A stretch of DNA of 64,000 bases from an uncultured Psychrobacter sp. (GTDB lineage: Bacteria > Pseudomonadota > Gammaproteobacteria > Pseudomonadales > Moraxellaceae): contig CANLDW010000002.1 in the NCBI GenBank assembly GCA_947489525.1, positions 558,001 to 622,000 of the forward strand. Reading direction: 5' to 3'. Below are positions 35,022 to 43,989 of the stretch, one piece after another. The notes under the pieces were generated by a model. That model worked only from the letters and a program-made list of their open reading frames with translations, was not told the DNA's origin and ran no database searches. The position numbers were made by a program, and so were the translations under genes. Numbering within the stretch: the stretch's first letter is position 1; every line of letters begins with the position of its first letter.

Positions 35022-36245
35022 ATGGCAAAAGCTAAAACCGATATGTTGTCAGACTTTGTCTACGACGGGGTTAACCGACGGGGACAAAAAGTCAAGGGAG
35101 AGACTACCAGTCGTAGCTTAGAGTTGGCAAAGGCAACTTTGCGTAAACAAGGCATCTCGGTCAAGGGTATTAAGAAAAAGCCCAAGCCTTTATATACGTT
35201 CAAGCAGTCCATCAAACCTGTCGATATTGCCATCTTTTCGCGTCAATTAGCGACGATGATGAAAGCCGGTGTTCCTCTGACTCAATCCTTTGAGATCGTC
35301 GCCGACTCACTTGATAATCCTAGTATGAAAGATTTGGTGCTACAGATTAAGGCGGATATTGAAGCAGGGGGTACGTTTGCATCGGCTCTACGCCGTCACC
35401 CGCGCTACTTTGATGATCTGTTTTGTTCGCTTGTAGAGTCGGGTGAACAGTCAGGGGCGCTTGAAACCATGCTTGAGCGCGTCGCAACTTATAAAGAAAA
35501 GAGCGAGCTGCTCAAAGCTAAAATCAAAAAAGCCATGAAGTACCCTATCGCTGTTATCGTTGTTGCTATCATTGTGACGATGATTCTACTGATCAAAGTA
35601 GTTCCGGTATTCTCTGATTTATTTTCCTCCTTTGGTGCTGAGCTGCCTGCCTTTACACAGATGGTCGTAGGTATGTCTGAGTGGATGCAGTCGTGGTGGT
35701 TTATTCTTGTTATTTTAATTGGCGGCGCGATCATTGCGTTTTCAGAGGCTAAAAAACGCTCTAAAAAATTCCGCGACTTTTTAGATCGGGCGGTGTTAAA
35801 GATGCCTATTTTTGGCAATATTGCCTATCAAGCGGTTATTGCTCGCTTTTCGCGTACGCTATCAACAACTTTTGCCGCTGGTGTACCCCTTATCGATGCC
35901 CTCGACTCCACAGCTGGCGCCGCTAATAACGTCGTCTTTTATAACGCCACGCAGCAGATCAAAAACGATGTGTCGACCGGTCAACAATTGCAGTTCTCTA
36001 TGCGCTCGACCAATTTGTTTCCTAGTATGGCGATCCAAATGGTCGGTATTGGCGAGGAGTCAGGAAGTCTTGAGGAGATGCTAGATAAAGTAGCCGTCTA
36101 CTACGAAAACGAAGTGGATAACGCCGTCGATGGTTTAACCAGTCTTATGGAGCCGCTCATTATGGCGGTACTTGGGGTGTTAGTTGGTGGTCTTGTGATT
36201 GCAATGTACTTGCCAATCTTCCAGATGGGTTCAGTCGTAGGCTAA
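35022..36245 (+). CDS. pilC: Type IV pilus inner-membrane platform protein PilC
   Basis: PilC is the polytopic inner-membrane platform that couples the PilB motor to pilin insertion. The 407-residue protein has two T2SF domains (about residues 72-195 and 275-397), each with the conserved FxRQLATMMKAGVPL-type and ARFSRTLSTTFAAGVPL-type segments, and membrane helices near 170-195, 225-245 and 378-400. GAGGA lies 7 bases before the ATG. It lies 185 bp after pilB and 58 bp before pilD; a weak promoter between pilB and pilC is possible but not identified. Confidence 0.95.
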   Translation: MAKAKTDMLSDFVYDGVNRRGQKVKGETTSRSLELAKATLRKQGISVKGIKKKPKPLYTFKQSIKPVDIAIFSRQLATMMKAGVPLTQSFEIVADSLDNPSMKDLVLQIKADIEAGGTFASALRRHPRYFDDLFCSLVESGEQSGALETMLERVATYKEKSELLKAKIKKAMKYPIAVIVVAIIVTMILLIKVVPVFSDLFSSFGAELPAFTQMVVGMSEWMQSWWFILVILIGGAIIAFSEAKKRSKKFRDFLDRAVLKMPIFGNIAYQAVIARFSRTLSTTFAAGVPLIDALDSTAGAANNVVFYNATQQIKNDVSTGQQLQFSMRSTNLFPSMAIQMVGIGEESGSLEEMLDKVAVYYENEVDNAVDGLTSLMEPLIMAVLGVLVGGLVIAMYLPIFQMGSVVG

Positions 36246-36303
36246 AGCACGGCGTAAAAGCTGTTCCGTAAAGCCTATCAAGATGGTTAAGGACTGTCGT
36301 TTA

Positions 36304-37203
36304 ATGCAATTTATAACCCTGTTACAAAGTCATATGACGCTGGCCTTGGTTGTTTTTGGACTCTTAGGGCTCTGTGTTGGAAGCTTTTTAAATGTTGTGA
36401 TCCACCGCATACCGCTGACCATGCTGTATAACTGGCGTCAAGAATGTAGCGAGTTTATGACGCAACAAGCGGATATGCCGCGTACGCATACGGCGCCAAT
36501 TGCTGCTATCGTAGCAAATGACACGCCTATTACCCTGAGCACACCAGCTTCTCGCTGTCCGCACTGCGCGCATAGGATTAGATGGTACGAAAACATTCCT
36601 GTAGTCAGCTGGCTTGCGCTACGTGCCCGCTGCTCAAACTGTCATGCGCCTATTAGTCCGCGCTACCCTATTGTTGAGCTGGTCACAGCGCTGCTATCCG
36701 TTATCGTTATCTACCAGTTTGGGGTCAGCGTCCAAGGTATCGCGGCACTAGTGCTGGTCTGGACACTCATTGCGCTCACAGGTATTGATTTTGATACTCA
36801 GCTCTTACCTGATCGTCTCACCTACCCGCTAGCAGGACTGGGTTTAGCCGTTAACTCACAAAGCTGGTTTGTCACTCCAACTCAGTCTATTTGGGGCTTG
36901 CTACTTGGGTTTTTATCGCTGTGGATCGTGGTAAAAATCTTTTATCTTATTACCAAAAAGCACGGCATGGGACAAGGCGACTTTAAGTTACTAGCAGTCT
37001 TAGGCGCATGGCTTGGCCCTATGATGCTACCGCTGATTATTTTGTTGTCCTCGCTATTAGGCTCTATCGTGGGCATGATACTTATGAAAAAACAAGGTGA
37101 GAGTCGTCCCTTTGCTTTTGGGCCTTATATTGCGATTGCAGGTATTATCGCCTTGCTCTACGGCGAGCACATCGTTAATTGGTACTTAGGTATGTACGTT
37201 TAG
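36304..37203 (+). CDS. pilD: Prepilin peptidase/N-methyltransferase PilD
   Basis: PilD cleaves the leader of type IV prepilins and pseudopilins and methylates the new N-terminus. Seen: GSFLNVVIHRIP near the N-terminus, a four-cysteine zinc site (Cys85, 88, 110, 113), the first catalytic aspartate in TGIDFDTQLLPD (162/164) and the second, Asp226, in GMGQGDFK. About eight membrane helices are present. An upstream ATG at 36283 is possible, but AAGGA at 36289-36293 and homology at the N-terminus (MQFITLLQSH) favour 36304. It follows pilC and precedes coaE, the standard order. Confidence 0.94.
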   Translation: MQFITLLQSHMTLALVVFGLLGLCVGSFLNVVIHRIPLTMLYNWRQECSEFMTQQADMPRTHTAPIAAIVANDTPITLSTPASRCPHCAHRIRWYENIPVVSWLALRARCSNCHAPISPRYPIVELVTALLSVIVIYQFGVSVQGIAALVLVWTLIALTGIDFDTQLLPDRLTYPLAGLGLAVNSQSWFVTPTQSIWGLLLGFLSLWIVVKIFYLITKKHGMGQGDFKLLAVLGAWLGPMMLPLIILLSSLLGSIVGMILMKKQGESRPFAFGPYIAIAGIIALLYGEHIVNWYLGMYV

Positions 37204-37459
37204 ACACGCTTAGTTATCCACGTTTTGATCTCTATTTCTAACTGCACTCATCTGTCTTATCCATTGACGTCATTGACCGACTTACAACTGCGGTAATACC
37301 TAGCAGTTGTCATTAAACTTCTTATCATCCTTTAGCAAAAAATTGCATTACACCAACGCTGCTAATAATTTTAGTTGTTATCATCGTCATTATGCGCCCT
37401 ATACACTCTAGTCATAGAGCGTGACTCACACTACATATTGGATACCATAAGTGATTACT

Positions 37460-38143
37460 ATGCCAAATTACGCCCCATCGTCAGCTGCTGCAATATCGCC
37501 TACACAGCGCAATAATAAAACCTTAGTCGTCGGTTTGACAGGCGGCATTGGCAGCGGTAAAACCGCGGTAAGTGACTGGTTTGCGGCGCAAGGTATTGAT
37601 ATCGTTGACGCTGATGTGATCGCGCACAAAGTGGTTGCCAAAGGCAGTCCAACGCTGCGTCAGATTCAAAAGAAATTCGGTGATTGGACGCTGACACCGA
37701 CAGGTGAGATGGATCGGGCGGCGGTACGCACGCATGTGTTTACCCATCCTGAGGCGCTCATTGATTTAGAAGCTATTACCCATCCTGCTATACGTGAGGC
37801 AGCAAAAGTGCAGCTGCTTGCTAGTACCTCGCCTTACGCCATATTATCAGCGCCACTACTCATTGAAGGGGCTGAGGCAGGTCTTGCTCATTTATGTCAG
37901 CGTATTTTGGTTGTGGATGCAACAGAAGATACGCAAATGACGCGGGCAAGCCTGCGTGATGATCAAAGCGTACAAAAGATAAAAGCGATCATGAGTAATC
38001 AGCTGAGCCGCGATGAGCGCAATCGTCACGCTGATGATGTGGTGTTAAACGAAGGCGATCTGCCTACGCTTTACGCTAAGCTTGAACCGCTACATCAAGC
38101 CTATCTTACTCTTGCGCAGCAGCTAAAGTACGCTGTCGATTAA
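37460..38143 (+). CDS. coaE: Dephospho-CoA kinase
   Basis: CoaE performs the last step of coenzyme A synthesis, phosphorylating dephospho-CoA. The protein has the P-loop GGIGSGKT (28-35), the DADVIAHK substrate segment, and the LID-like region near SLRDDQSVQKIKAIMSNQLSRDER. It is 227 residues from the ATG at 37460; a GTG at 37451 is an alternative start. An N-terminal extension of about 20 polar residues precedes the first strand. Its 3' end overlaps the convergent rlmB by 38 bp. It completes the pilBCD-coaE cluster. Confidence 0.94.
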   Translation: MPNYAPSSAAAISPTQRNNKTLVVGLTGGIGSGKTAVSDWFAAQGIDIVDADVIAHKVVAKGSPTLRQIQKKFGDWTLTPTGEMDRAAVRTHVFTHPEALIDLEAITHPAIREAAKVQLLASTSPYAILSAPLLIEGAEAGLAHLCQRILVVDATEDTQMTRASLRDDQSVQKIKAIMSNQLSRDERNRHADDVVLNEGDLPTLYAKLEPLHQAYLTLAQQLKYAVD

Positions 38144-38876
38144 CCTCATACAGCGCCATGCCTGTAGCCACACTGACGTTTAAGCTCTGTAAGTTACCGT
38201 ACTCATTACCTGACATCGGGATATAAACGAGCTCATCGCAGCGCTCAAGCGTCAAACGGCGCATACCATCACCCTCAGAACCCATGACCAAGGCTGTCTT
38301 ACCCTGCAAGTTTGCTTGGTGTATGGGTTTAGCGTCAGCGTTAAGCGCCGTACCAAAAACAAACACACCTGACTTTTTGATTTGAGTGAGCGTACGAGCC
38401 AGATTGGTGACGCTTATAATAGGCATCATCTCAGCGGCGCCTACGGAAACTTTGGCTACGGTAGGCGTTAAGCTTGCGGCATGATGCTTGGGACAGATGA
38501 CCGCGTCCACACCCATCGCCACTGCCGTACGCAAACAGGCGCCAAAGTTATGGGCGTCGGTAATCTGGTCAAGAATAAGTAGTAGACACTGCTTGCGCTC
38601 TGTAATGGTATCTAACAACCCTTCATCTGCAAATGCTAGCGGTCGGGCGTTTAATACCAAGCCTTGGTGCTGCGGACTACCACACAACTGTGTCAGTTTG
38701 TCTTTTTGAGTAGGTTGTATGCTGATACCATTATTTTTTGCCGTCTCTATAATGGTCTGTATTTGCACATCGCTTTCGCGTCCCGGTTGTACAAATAGGC
38801 TGAGTCCATCAAGTGGGCGGTGCTCAAGCAGTGCTTCAATAGCGTGAATACCATAAAAATAGCTGGGTTTTGCCAT
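38106..38876 (-). CDS. rlmB: 23S rRNA 2'-O-methyltransferase (G2251)
   Basis: RlmB is a SPOUT-fold methyltransferase that methylates the ribose of G2251 of 23S rRNA. From the ATG at 38876 (MAKPSYFYGIHAIEALLEHRP) it has 256 residues, close to the usual 243-250, with the RNA-binding N-terminal domain and the knot motifs LDQITDAHNFGACLRTA, VMGSEGDGMRRLTLE and IPMSGNEYGNLQSLNVSVA. A longer frame back to 38957 lacks family sequence. The ribosome-binding site is weak. Its last 38 bp overlap the end of coaE on the other strand. Confidence 0.93.
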   Translation of the reverse strand: MAKPSYFYGIHAIEALLEHRPLDGLSLFVQPGRESDVQIQTIIETAKNNGISIQPTQKDKLTQLCGSPQHQGLVLNARPLAFADEGLLDTITERKQCLLLILDQITDAHNFGACLRTAVAMGVDAVICPKHHAASLTPTVAKVSVGAAEMMPIISVTNLARTLTQIKKSGVFVFGTALNADAKPIHQANLQGKTALVMGSEGDGMRRLTLERCDELVYIPMSGNEYGNLQSLNVSVATGMALYEVNRQRTLAAAQE

Positions 38877-39091
38877 AAGGGGTCTACTGATTAGAATGAA
38901 AGGTGAAAATATAGGAGGATGACTAGAAGTTGATGACACTGATGAACGGTGGTGCAACTTGTGAGTATTTAGATAGCTGATATAACCAGTTGATGGTACA
39001 ACTAGGATGGTTAGTATAGTTAATTAAAGTAAATACTCAAATCAGGTACAACCGCATTGTAATCATGAGTCATACCTGTGTGACTCGCTTT

Positions 39092-39427
39092 TTAACCTTC
39101 TAAATGACAGACGTACTGAACAATCTCGTCGGTACGTAAATTAAAGCCACTATCGCCTTCAACCATAAACGACTGACCAGCTCGGTAATAACTAAAGTCT
39201 TCATCACCATTAATTTTAACTTCGCATTCACCGCTGATGATTTCAATACGTTCAGAGGTATTAGTACTAAAGTGATAATGATCAACCAGATTGTCACAAG
39301 GCAAAATAACACCTAAAGTTTTGTGACGCCCATCTTCGAACATAATAGTATGGCTTGAGCAACGACCATCGTACGATATCATCGCTTGGGCATTGACGGT
39401 CACGTTAGTAAATTTTGCCGCTGTCAT
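39092..39427 (-). CDS. ppnP: Pyrimidine/purine nucleoside phosphorylase PpnP
   Basis: The 111-residue protein is a small cupin of the YaiE/DUF1255 family, now known as PpnP, which phosphorolyses several nucleosides to free base and ribose-1-phosphate. It has the family segments DGRHKTLGVILPC, TSERIEIISGECEV and AGQSFMVEGDSGFNLRT, and its length is close to the E. coli protein (94) plus a short N-terminal extension. AAGGAAG precedes the ATG. It is transcribed alone, away from recN. Confidence 0.92.
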   Translation of the reverse strand: MTAAKFTNVTVNAQAMISYDGRCSSHTIMFEDGRHKTLGVILPCDNLVDHYHFSTNTSERIEIISGECEVKINGDEDFSYYRAGQSFMVEGDSGFNLRTDEIVQYVCHLEG

Positions 39428-39912
39428 AGTGGCTTCCTTATCAAATAATTGTTGCTAAACTAAATGAATACATCAGTAACGACATCAAAAGGGTGCCTCA
39501 GCTGCCGTCAATACACATCGTAAAATGATAACCAAAACATGCACAACTTATAATGCAATGAGTTGCATCAAAGTGATGTGGCAAGAGTTTATCATTGTGT
39601 GAGATTATGCTACCACATTATATCTATAAAGTTTGTTACCACCGCTGTGAAAATTTTACTCGAATTTAACATTTTTTTGCTAAATATCTTTAGTGCTGAC
39701 GACCTTATATATTTTGTCTGATCAAATATAGAGCCATAAAGTAGGTGTGGTAACCACAAAATCTTATTGCCTGCTGTGGTTAACGCTAAATTGTATAATA
39801 TAAATCCGCATAGCAACTCAGCTAATGATCTAGTAATCGCACAAATTTTAATAGTAAATAGGTCGCGCTCTTTGTATGATTGATTACTTTAAAGGTTTGT
39901 ATTTACACAAAT
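39428..39912. other. Divergent intergenic region between ppnP and recN
   Basis: The AT-rich spacer has no supported gene. A short symmetric string, TGTGGTAACCACA, lies near 39743-39757, and related TGTGGT/GTTACCACC strings occur nearby (39636, 39775); they could be binding sites, but no regulator can be named. Confidence 0.4.
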
Positions 39913-39940
39913 TTGACACCATACTATTGCCCTATTTAAT
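39913..39940 (+). promoter_or_regulatory. Sigma70-type promoter of recN
   Basis: TTGACA (39913-39918) and TTTAAT (39935-39940) are 16 bp apart, giving a start near 39947 and a leader of about 55 bases. GACAG (39952-39956) and CTGTC (39964-39968) form an inverted repeat with a 7-base spacer directly after the start point and may be a regulator site. It is not a canonical LexA box (CTGT-N8-ACAG). Confidence 0.6.
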
Positions 39941-40002
39941 CTATTTTGGACGACAGTGTTCTGCTGTCAGGTGCAATTCATGGTCTATTACGCGAGGCGT
40001 TG

Positions 40003-41685
40003 ATGCTACTATCCTTAACACTACATCAGTTTGCCCTAATCGCTCAGCACGAGCTTAGTATGGCTGAGGGTTTTAACGTCATTACGGGTGAAACTGGCGC
40101 TGGTAAGTCGCTGCTTCTAGATGCTTTATCCTTGTGTGTGGGCGCGCGTGCCGATAGTGCTATGGTCAGACACGGCGCTGAAAACGCGGATATCTACGCG
40201 CAGTTCGATGTTACGGACAATAGCGTTATCGCGGAGTGGTTCACACAAAACGAGAGAGAGTTTGATGATGAAGTAATGATCCGTCGGCAGCTCAGCAGCA
40301 ATGGCCGCTCAAAAGCGTGGTTGAATGGGGCGCCTGTCAGCTTAGCTGAGCTAAAAAGCTTAGGTAGTTTGCTGGTGAATATCCATAGTCAACACGCGCA
40401 GCAAGCGCTACTTAAGCCGCAATTTGTCGTGCAGTGGCTCGATGAGATGGCGCAAACAACGTCGCTTGCGGTGCAGACCGCTACTAGCTACCAGCACTAT
40501 CACCAGCTTAAACGCCGCGCTGATGACATTGCTAGCCGCGAGTCGCAGCGTCAAGATAGAATACAGTTATTACAAAATCAGCTCGCTGATATCGCACCGC
40601 TATTAAGTGTCAATTACGATGAGATCGAAGCGGAACACGAAGAGCTCTCAAACCTTGAAGCGCTTATGCATGAGGCTAGTCGCAGCTTACATCTGCTCGA
40701 TAGCGATACCGATGAGCCTGATGTTATGAGCCTGCTTGGGCAAGCCATTAAGCTATGTGATACTCAAGCGGGCGTTAGTCAAACCTTTGGACTGGCCGCA
40801 GAGCAGCTGCATTTAGCGCAGCAGCAGATTACAGAGGCAACTGCCCTCCTCTCTGATTACGCCGAGCAGCAGTTGCCTGATCCTGAGCGCTTGCAGACTC
40901 TAGATAGTTTGATTAGTCTAGCTCATCGTCTCTCGCGTAAGCACAGCTTACCAGCAACTGAGCTTATAGAGGAAGCCAAAGCGTGGCAGGCGCAGTTAGA
41001 AGATTTGGAGAACGAGCCAAGCAGCGATGCGCTCGCTACGCAAATCGAGGCGGCCTGGCAAGAGTATTTAACCTCCGCCCGTTTGCTCAATGACGCCCGA
41101 AAAAAAGCAGCGCCACAGATCAGCCAGCAGCTTATCGAGCAACTACAGCCCTTAGCGCTGCCCAACGCACGCTGCGAGTTTGTCTTTACTAAACGTGCCG
41201 ACTCCTCTCAATACAACGCGCAAGGCTGCTTTGATATTGATCTACTGTTTAGTGCCAACGTTGGTATGCCCATGCAGCCTTTACATAAGATTGCCTCGGG
41301 AGGTGAGCTGTCACGTATGGCACTTGTCATGCAGGTGCTACAAGCCACCAATGCTGACCATAATGCAGCCAAACCTATGCTGGTCTTTGATGAAGTCGAT
41401 GTCGGTATCAGTGGCGGCACCGCACAGGTGGTCGGTGAGCTACTGCGTACACTTGGCCAGTCGCAGCAGCTCCTTGCGATCACGCACCAAGCGCAAGTGG
41501 CAGCGCAGGCGCATCAGCATATCTTAGTGCAAAAACATCACAATGAGCAGACCCAAAGCGAGCTCGTTGTCCTAGCAGGTCAGGCGCAAGTTGACGAGTT
41601 AGCCCGTATGTCAGGCGGCGTCACCATCACTGATGTCACTCGTGATCACGCGCGCAGTTTACTCAGCGACGTCAAACACCCTTAA
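40003..41685 (+). CDS. recN: DNA repair protein RecN
   Basis: RecN is an SMC-like ATPase that acts early in double-strand break repair and recombination. From the ATG at 40003 the protein has 560 residues (E. coli 553), with Walker A GETGAGKS at 29-36, a long helical coiled-coil centre (about 150-385), the signature ASGGELSRMALVMQ and Walker B PMLVFDEVDVGISGG. GAGG lies 5 bases before this ATG; a longer frame from 39946 would add 19 residues that do not look like RecN. A promoter with an inverted repeat lies upstream. Confidence 0.95.
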   Translation: MLLSLTLHQFALIAQHELSMAEGFNVITGETGAGKSLLLDALSLCVGARADSAMVRHGAENADIYAQFDVTDNSVIAEWFTQNEREFDDEVMIRRQLSSNGRSKAWLNGAPVSLAELKSLGSLLVNIHSQHAQQALLKPQFVVQWLDEMAQTTSLAVQTATSYQHYHQLKRRADDIASRESQRQDRIQLLQNQLADIAPLLSVNYDEIEAEHEELSNLEALMHEASRSLHLLDSDTDEPDVMSLLGQAIKLCDTQAGVSQTFGLAAEQLHLAQQQITEATALLSDYAEQQLPDPERLQTLDSLISLAHRLSRKHSLPATELIEEAKAWQAQLEDLENEPSSDALATQIEAAWQEYLTSARLLNDARKKAAPQISQQLIEQLQPLALPNARCEFVFTKRADSSQYNAQGCFDIDLLFSANVGMPMQPLHKIASGGELSRMALVMQVLQATNADHNAAKPMLVFDEVDVGISGGTAQVVGELLRTLGQSQQLLAITHQAQVAAQAHQHILVQKHHNEQTQSELVVLAGQAQVDELARMSGGVTITDVTRDHARSLLSDVKHP

Positions 41686-41795
41686 ACAGTAACTTTTAGT
41701 TATTCGCTTTGATGGATTGACACTGATGTATGAGTTGATTTTCTGCTCAACATCGCCATATAACCTGTCACTCTTTTATTTATTGTACCTGTTTT

Positions 41796-42359
41796 ATGCC
41801 TAGAGCTAATCTTACTCATCATTTCTTAATTGCAGCGCCGCAGCTTTCAGACCCTAGGTTTGCAGAGGCGCTTATCTATATCTGTCGCCATGATAAGCAG
41901 GGCGCATTGGGTCTTATGATTAACCGTCCGCTTGAGCACGCTCGCGTGGGTAAGCTGCTTGAGGATTTGAGTATTGAGGTGAGCGATCCGCAAGTGATGG
42001 AAGATGTCGCCTTAGAGGGCGGACCTATGTACCCTGAGGTCGGCTTTGTGCTGCACACCGGACAACCCGAGTGGGCATCTTCTTTTGCCATCTCAGAAAA
42101 CGTCTGCATTACTACCAGTCAAGATGTACTGGGGCGCATCGCCGCTGGTCACGGTGTCGGTCATTATCATTTGTGTCTAGGACATGCCAGCTGGGGTAAA
42201 AAACAGCTGGAAAATGAGCTCGATAGTGGCGACTGGCTGGTGTGTCCTGCTGATTTGACTTTGTTGTTCGACACACCATTTGATGAGCGCTGGCGCTCGG
42301 CTGCGGACAAAATCGGTGTCAATTTTGACTATTTGAGTAATGATATTGGTCATGCGTAG
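41796..42359 (+). CDS. yqgE: YqgE/AlgH-family protein (UPF0301)
   Basis: This 187-residue protein belongs to the UPF0301/DUF179 family (YqgE, AlgH), whose exact function is unknown. It has the opening [37 protein letters not shown] and [15 protein letters not shown] motifs. It precedes ruvX (yqgF), a conserved pairing. A 13-bp tandem repeat begins in its last codons and runs past the stop. Confidence 0.92.
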   Translation: MPRANLTHHFLIAAPQLSDPRFAEALIYICRHDKQGALGLMINRPLEHARVGKLLEDLSIEVSDPQVMEDVALEGGPMYPEVGFVLHTGQPEWASSFAISENVCITTSQDVLGRIAAGHGVGHYHLCLGHASWGKKQLENELDSGDWLVCPADLTLLFDTPFDERWRSAADKIGVNFDYLSNDIGHA

Positions 42360-42403
42360 TACTGATGCGTAGTACTGATGCTTAGTACTGAGCGTAGTAC
42401 CGA
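42353..42403. repeat. 13-bp tandem repeat x4 overlapping the yqgE stop codon
   Basis: Units of TGCGTAGTACTGA (two exact, one with T for G, one 12-bp variant) run from the last codons of yqgE into the yqgE-ruvX gap. Each unit contains an in-phase-changing TAG, so copy number changes would not lengthen YqgE. Confidence 0.85.
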
Positions 42404-42432
42404 TATTACAGGCATAGGAGAGCTTTGCTGCG

Positions 42433-42954
42433 ATGAGTGAGCGTAACGTCATAAAAACCCATATAGATAGCCAAGTGGCTGAAACTACGCCGCAGCCGCA
42501 TCTTATATTGGGGCTAGATTACGGCGTCAAAAAAATGGGAATGGCGCTTGGTAATACCTTGACTCAGACGGCACGCGCCTTTGATATTCTAGCGATGAAT
42601 AATGGTCAGCCTGATTGGGACAATCTGCTTGGTATTATAAAGGTATGGGGCATCACCCAAATCGTCGTTGGCCTACCGCTCAATATGGATGGGTCAAGCT
42701 CTATGCTCTCAAAGCGGGCGCACAAGTTTGCTCGTCGTTTGGCACACCGTTTGCTTGAGCAGCGCTCAGGCGCTAGTGTCATGCTATGTGATGAGCGTCT
42801 CACCTCAGTAGCGGCTCGCGAGATCGCTTGGGAGCGTGGCTGGATTACAGATCCGCGCGATCCAATCGATGATATTTCGGCTTGTTTGTTGCTATCAGCG
42901 CATTTTTCTGATCCCAGTCACAGCATAGCTATTGATGCGCCAAGAGCCGATTAG
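42433..42954 (+). CDS. ruvX: RuvX/YqgF putative pre-16S rRNA nuclease
   Basis: RuvX (YqgF) has an RNase H-like fold and is thought to process the 5' end of pre-16S rRNA; it was earlier named a Holliday junction resolvase. The 173-residue protein has LGLDYGVKKMGMALGN with the first catalytic aspartate, VVGLPLNMDGSSS, CDERLTSVAA and a final DDISACLLL with acidic residues. An N-terminal polar extension of about 25 residues precedes the core. It follows yqgE by 73 bp, the usual partner. Confidence 0.93.
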   Translation: MSERNVIKTHIDSQVAETTPQPHLILGLDYGVKKMGMALGNTLTQTARAFDILAMNNGQPDWDNLLGIIKVWGITQIVVGLPLNMDGSSSMLSKRAHKFARRLAHRLLEQRSGASVMLCDERLTSVAAREIAWERGWITDPRDPIDDISACLLLSAHFSDPSHSIAIDAPRAD

Positions 42955-43087
42955 TTGCACTCGCTGTATGTTTTTCAAGTACTATACATAATACGGTGCA
43001 TAGCCAAAGCGTTTGAGGTTAAGGCGTCTGAAAACATATAAGTATGCTACCTTTGATATTATCTATACGGATAAATAACTGATTATT

Positions 43088-43531
43088 ATGACGACGGTCT
43101 CCGATCAAAAACAACACGGCTTTGCCCCGCTTGCTATCGAGCGCATTCGCGGCGCGCAGCGTGTTAATCGTATTGCAGTATATATGCTCTACGCTGCTAT
43201 GCTCGCATTCATTCTGTTTGGCACTATCGCTAGTATTAAAAGATTCCACGACAGTCAGCTGCTATATCAATTATATTTTACGCTACCCTACGCACTGATT
43301 GCCTTAACGATCCCTATTACCCTTTACAGTGCCTTTATTATTCATCGCTACCGTCTCAGTCAGCCCTCTATGGTTGCACTAGCTATCGGTGTTTCAACTA
43401 TCGTGCTTGTTGGCGGCTTACTCTTTGCCGATACAGCATGGCTAGGACTCTCTTGCTGGCTTGGCGTAGCGTTTTTGTTTAAAGCTAATTTTAAGCGCTT
43501 CTTTGACTTTTTGGCAGATCCGTCCACTTAG
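43088..43531 (+). CDS. Small integral membrane protein, four predicted helices
   Basis: The 147-residue protein has a polar N-terminus of about 30 residues and four hydrophobic stretches (about residues 31-50, 62-85, 97-115 and 118-133), followed by a basic end [19 protein letters not shown] do not recognise a family. It lies between ruvX and tusA on the same strand, and its end overlaps the region upstream of tusA, so it may be expressed with them. Function unknown. Confidence 0.7.
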   Translation: MTTVSDQKQHGFAPLAIERIRGAQRVNRIAVYMLYAAMLAFILFGTIASIKRFHDSQLLYQLYFTLPYALIALTIPITLYSAFIIHRYRLSQPSMVALAIGVSTIVLVGGLLFADTAWLGLSCWLGVAFLFKANFKRFFDFLADPST

Positions 43532-43580
43532 TCATGACTCTTTTATTACTCTATTTATTCCTATTACTCTATTCAATACT

Positions 43581-43919
43581 ATGCCTATGACCACTTCCTC
43601 TACTGACTTATCTCAACCAATCAATCATCACTTAGACACGCAAGGTCTCATTTGCCCAGAGCCTGTTATGATGCTGCATCGCACTATACGCCAAGCAGAT
43701 AGTGGCGAAGTTGTTGAGATCCTTGCGACCGATCCGGCGACCACACGTGATATTCCTAATTTTTGTCGTCACCTTGGTCATGAGCTTGTGCATCAAGAAA
43801 CGCTGGCAGAAAATATCAGCTTAGCTATCGATCCTGATGAGATCACCGTCGATAGCGATAAAACAGTACCAGAGACTACTACGCTCTATCGTTATCTGGT
43901 AAAGAAAAAAGACGCCTAA
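43581..43919 (+). CDS. tusA: Sulfur carrier protein TusA
   Basis: TusA receives persulfide sulfur from IscS and passes it on for tRNA 2-thiouridine and other sulfur pathways. The protein has the signature CPEPVMMLH with the carrier Cys25, [10 protein letters not shown] before it and [22 protein letters not shown] after it. From the ATG at 43581 it has 112 residues, more than the usual 80; about 30 extra residues at the end include [14 protein letters not shown] at 43587 is an alternative start. An upstream frame from 43503 overlaps the membrane protein and lacks family sequence. Confidence 0.9.
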   Translation: MPMTTSSTDLSQPINHHLDTQGLICPEPVMMLHRTIRQADSGEVVEILATDPATTRDIPNFCRHLGHELVHQETLAENISLAIDPDEITVDSDKTVPETTTLYRYLVKKKDA

Positions 43920-43989
43920 TCGCAATCTACATACAAAGTATGACTTACATTATACTGCTTAAACCGATTAAATCTTAAGGATAAACCAC

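Noticed and set aside
39066-39085. Terminator of ppnP (GAGTCA/TGACTC hairpin)
   Set aside because: The short stem is not followed by a T run on the minus strand, so it was not listed as a terminator.
39610-39816. 68-codon minus-strand frame upstream of recN
   Set aside because: No ribosome-binding site and no family features; it lies in an AT-rich divergent promoter region.
39952-39968. LexA/SOS box at recN
   Set aside because: The dyad is GACAG-N7-CTGTC, not CTGT-N8-ACAG; it is reported only as an unknown dyad.
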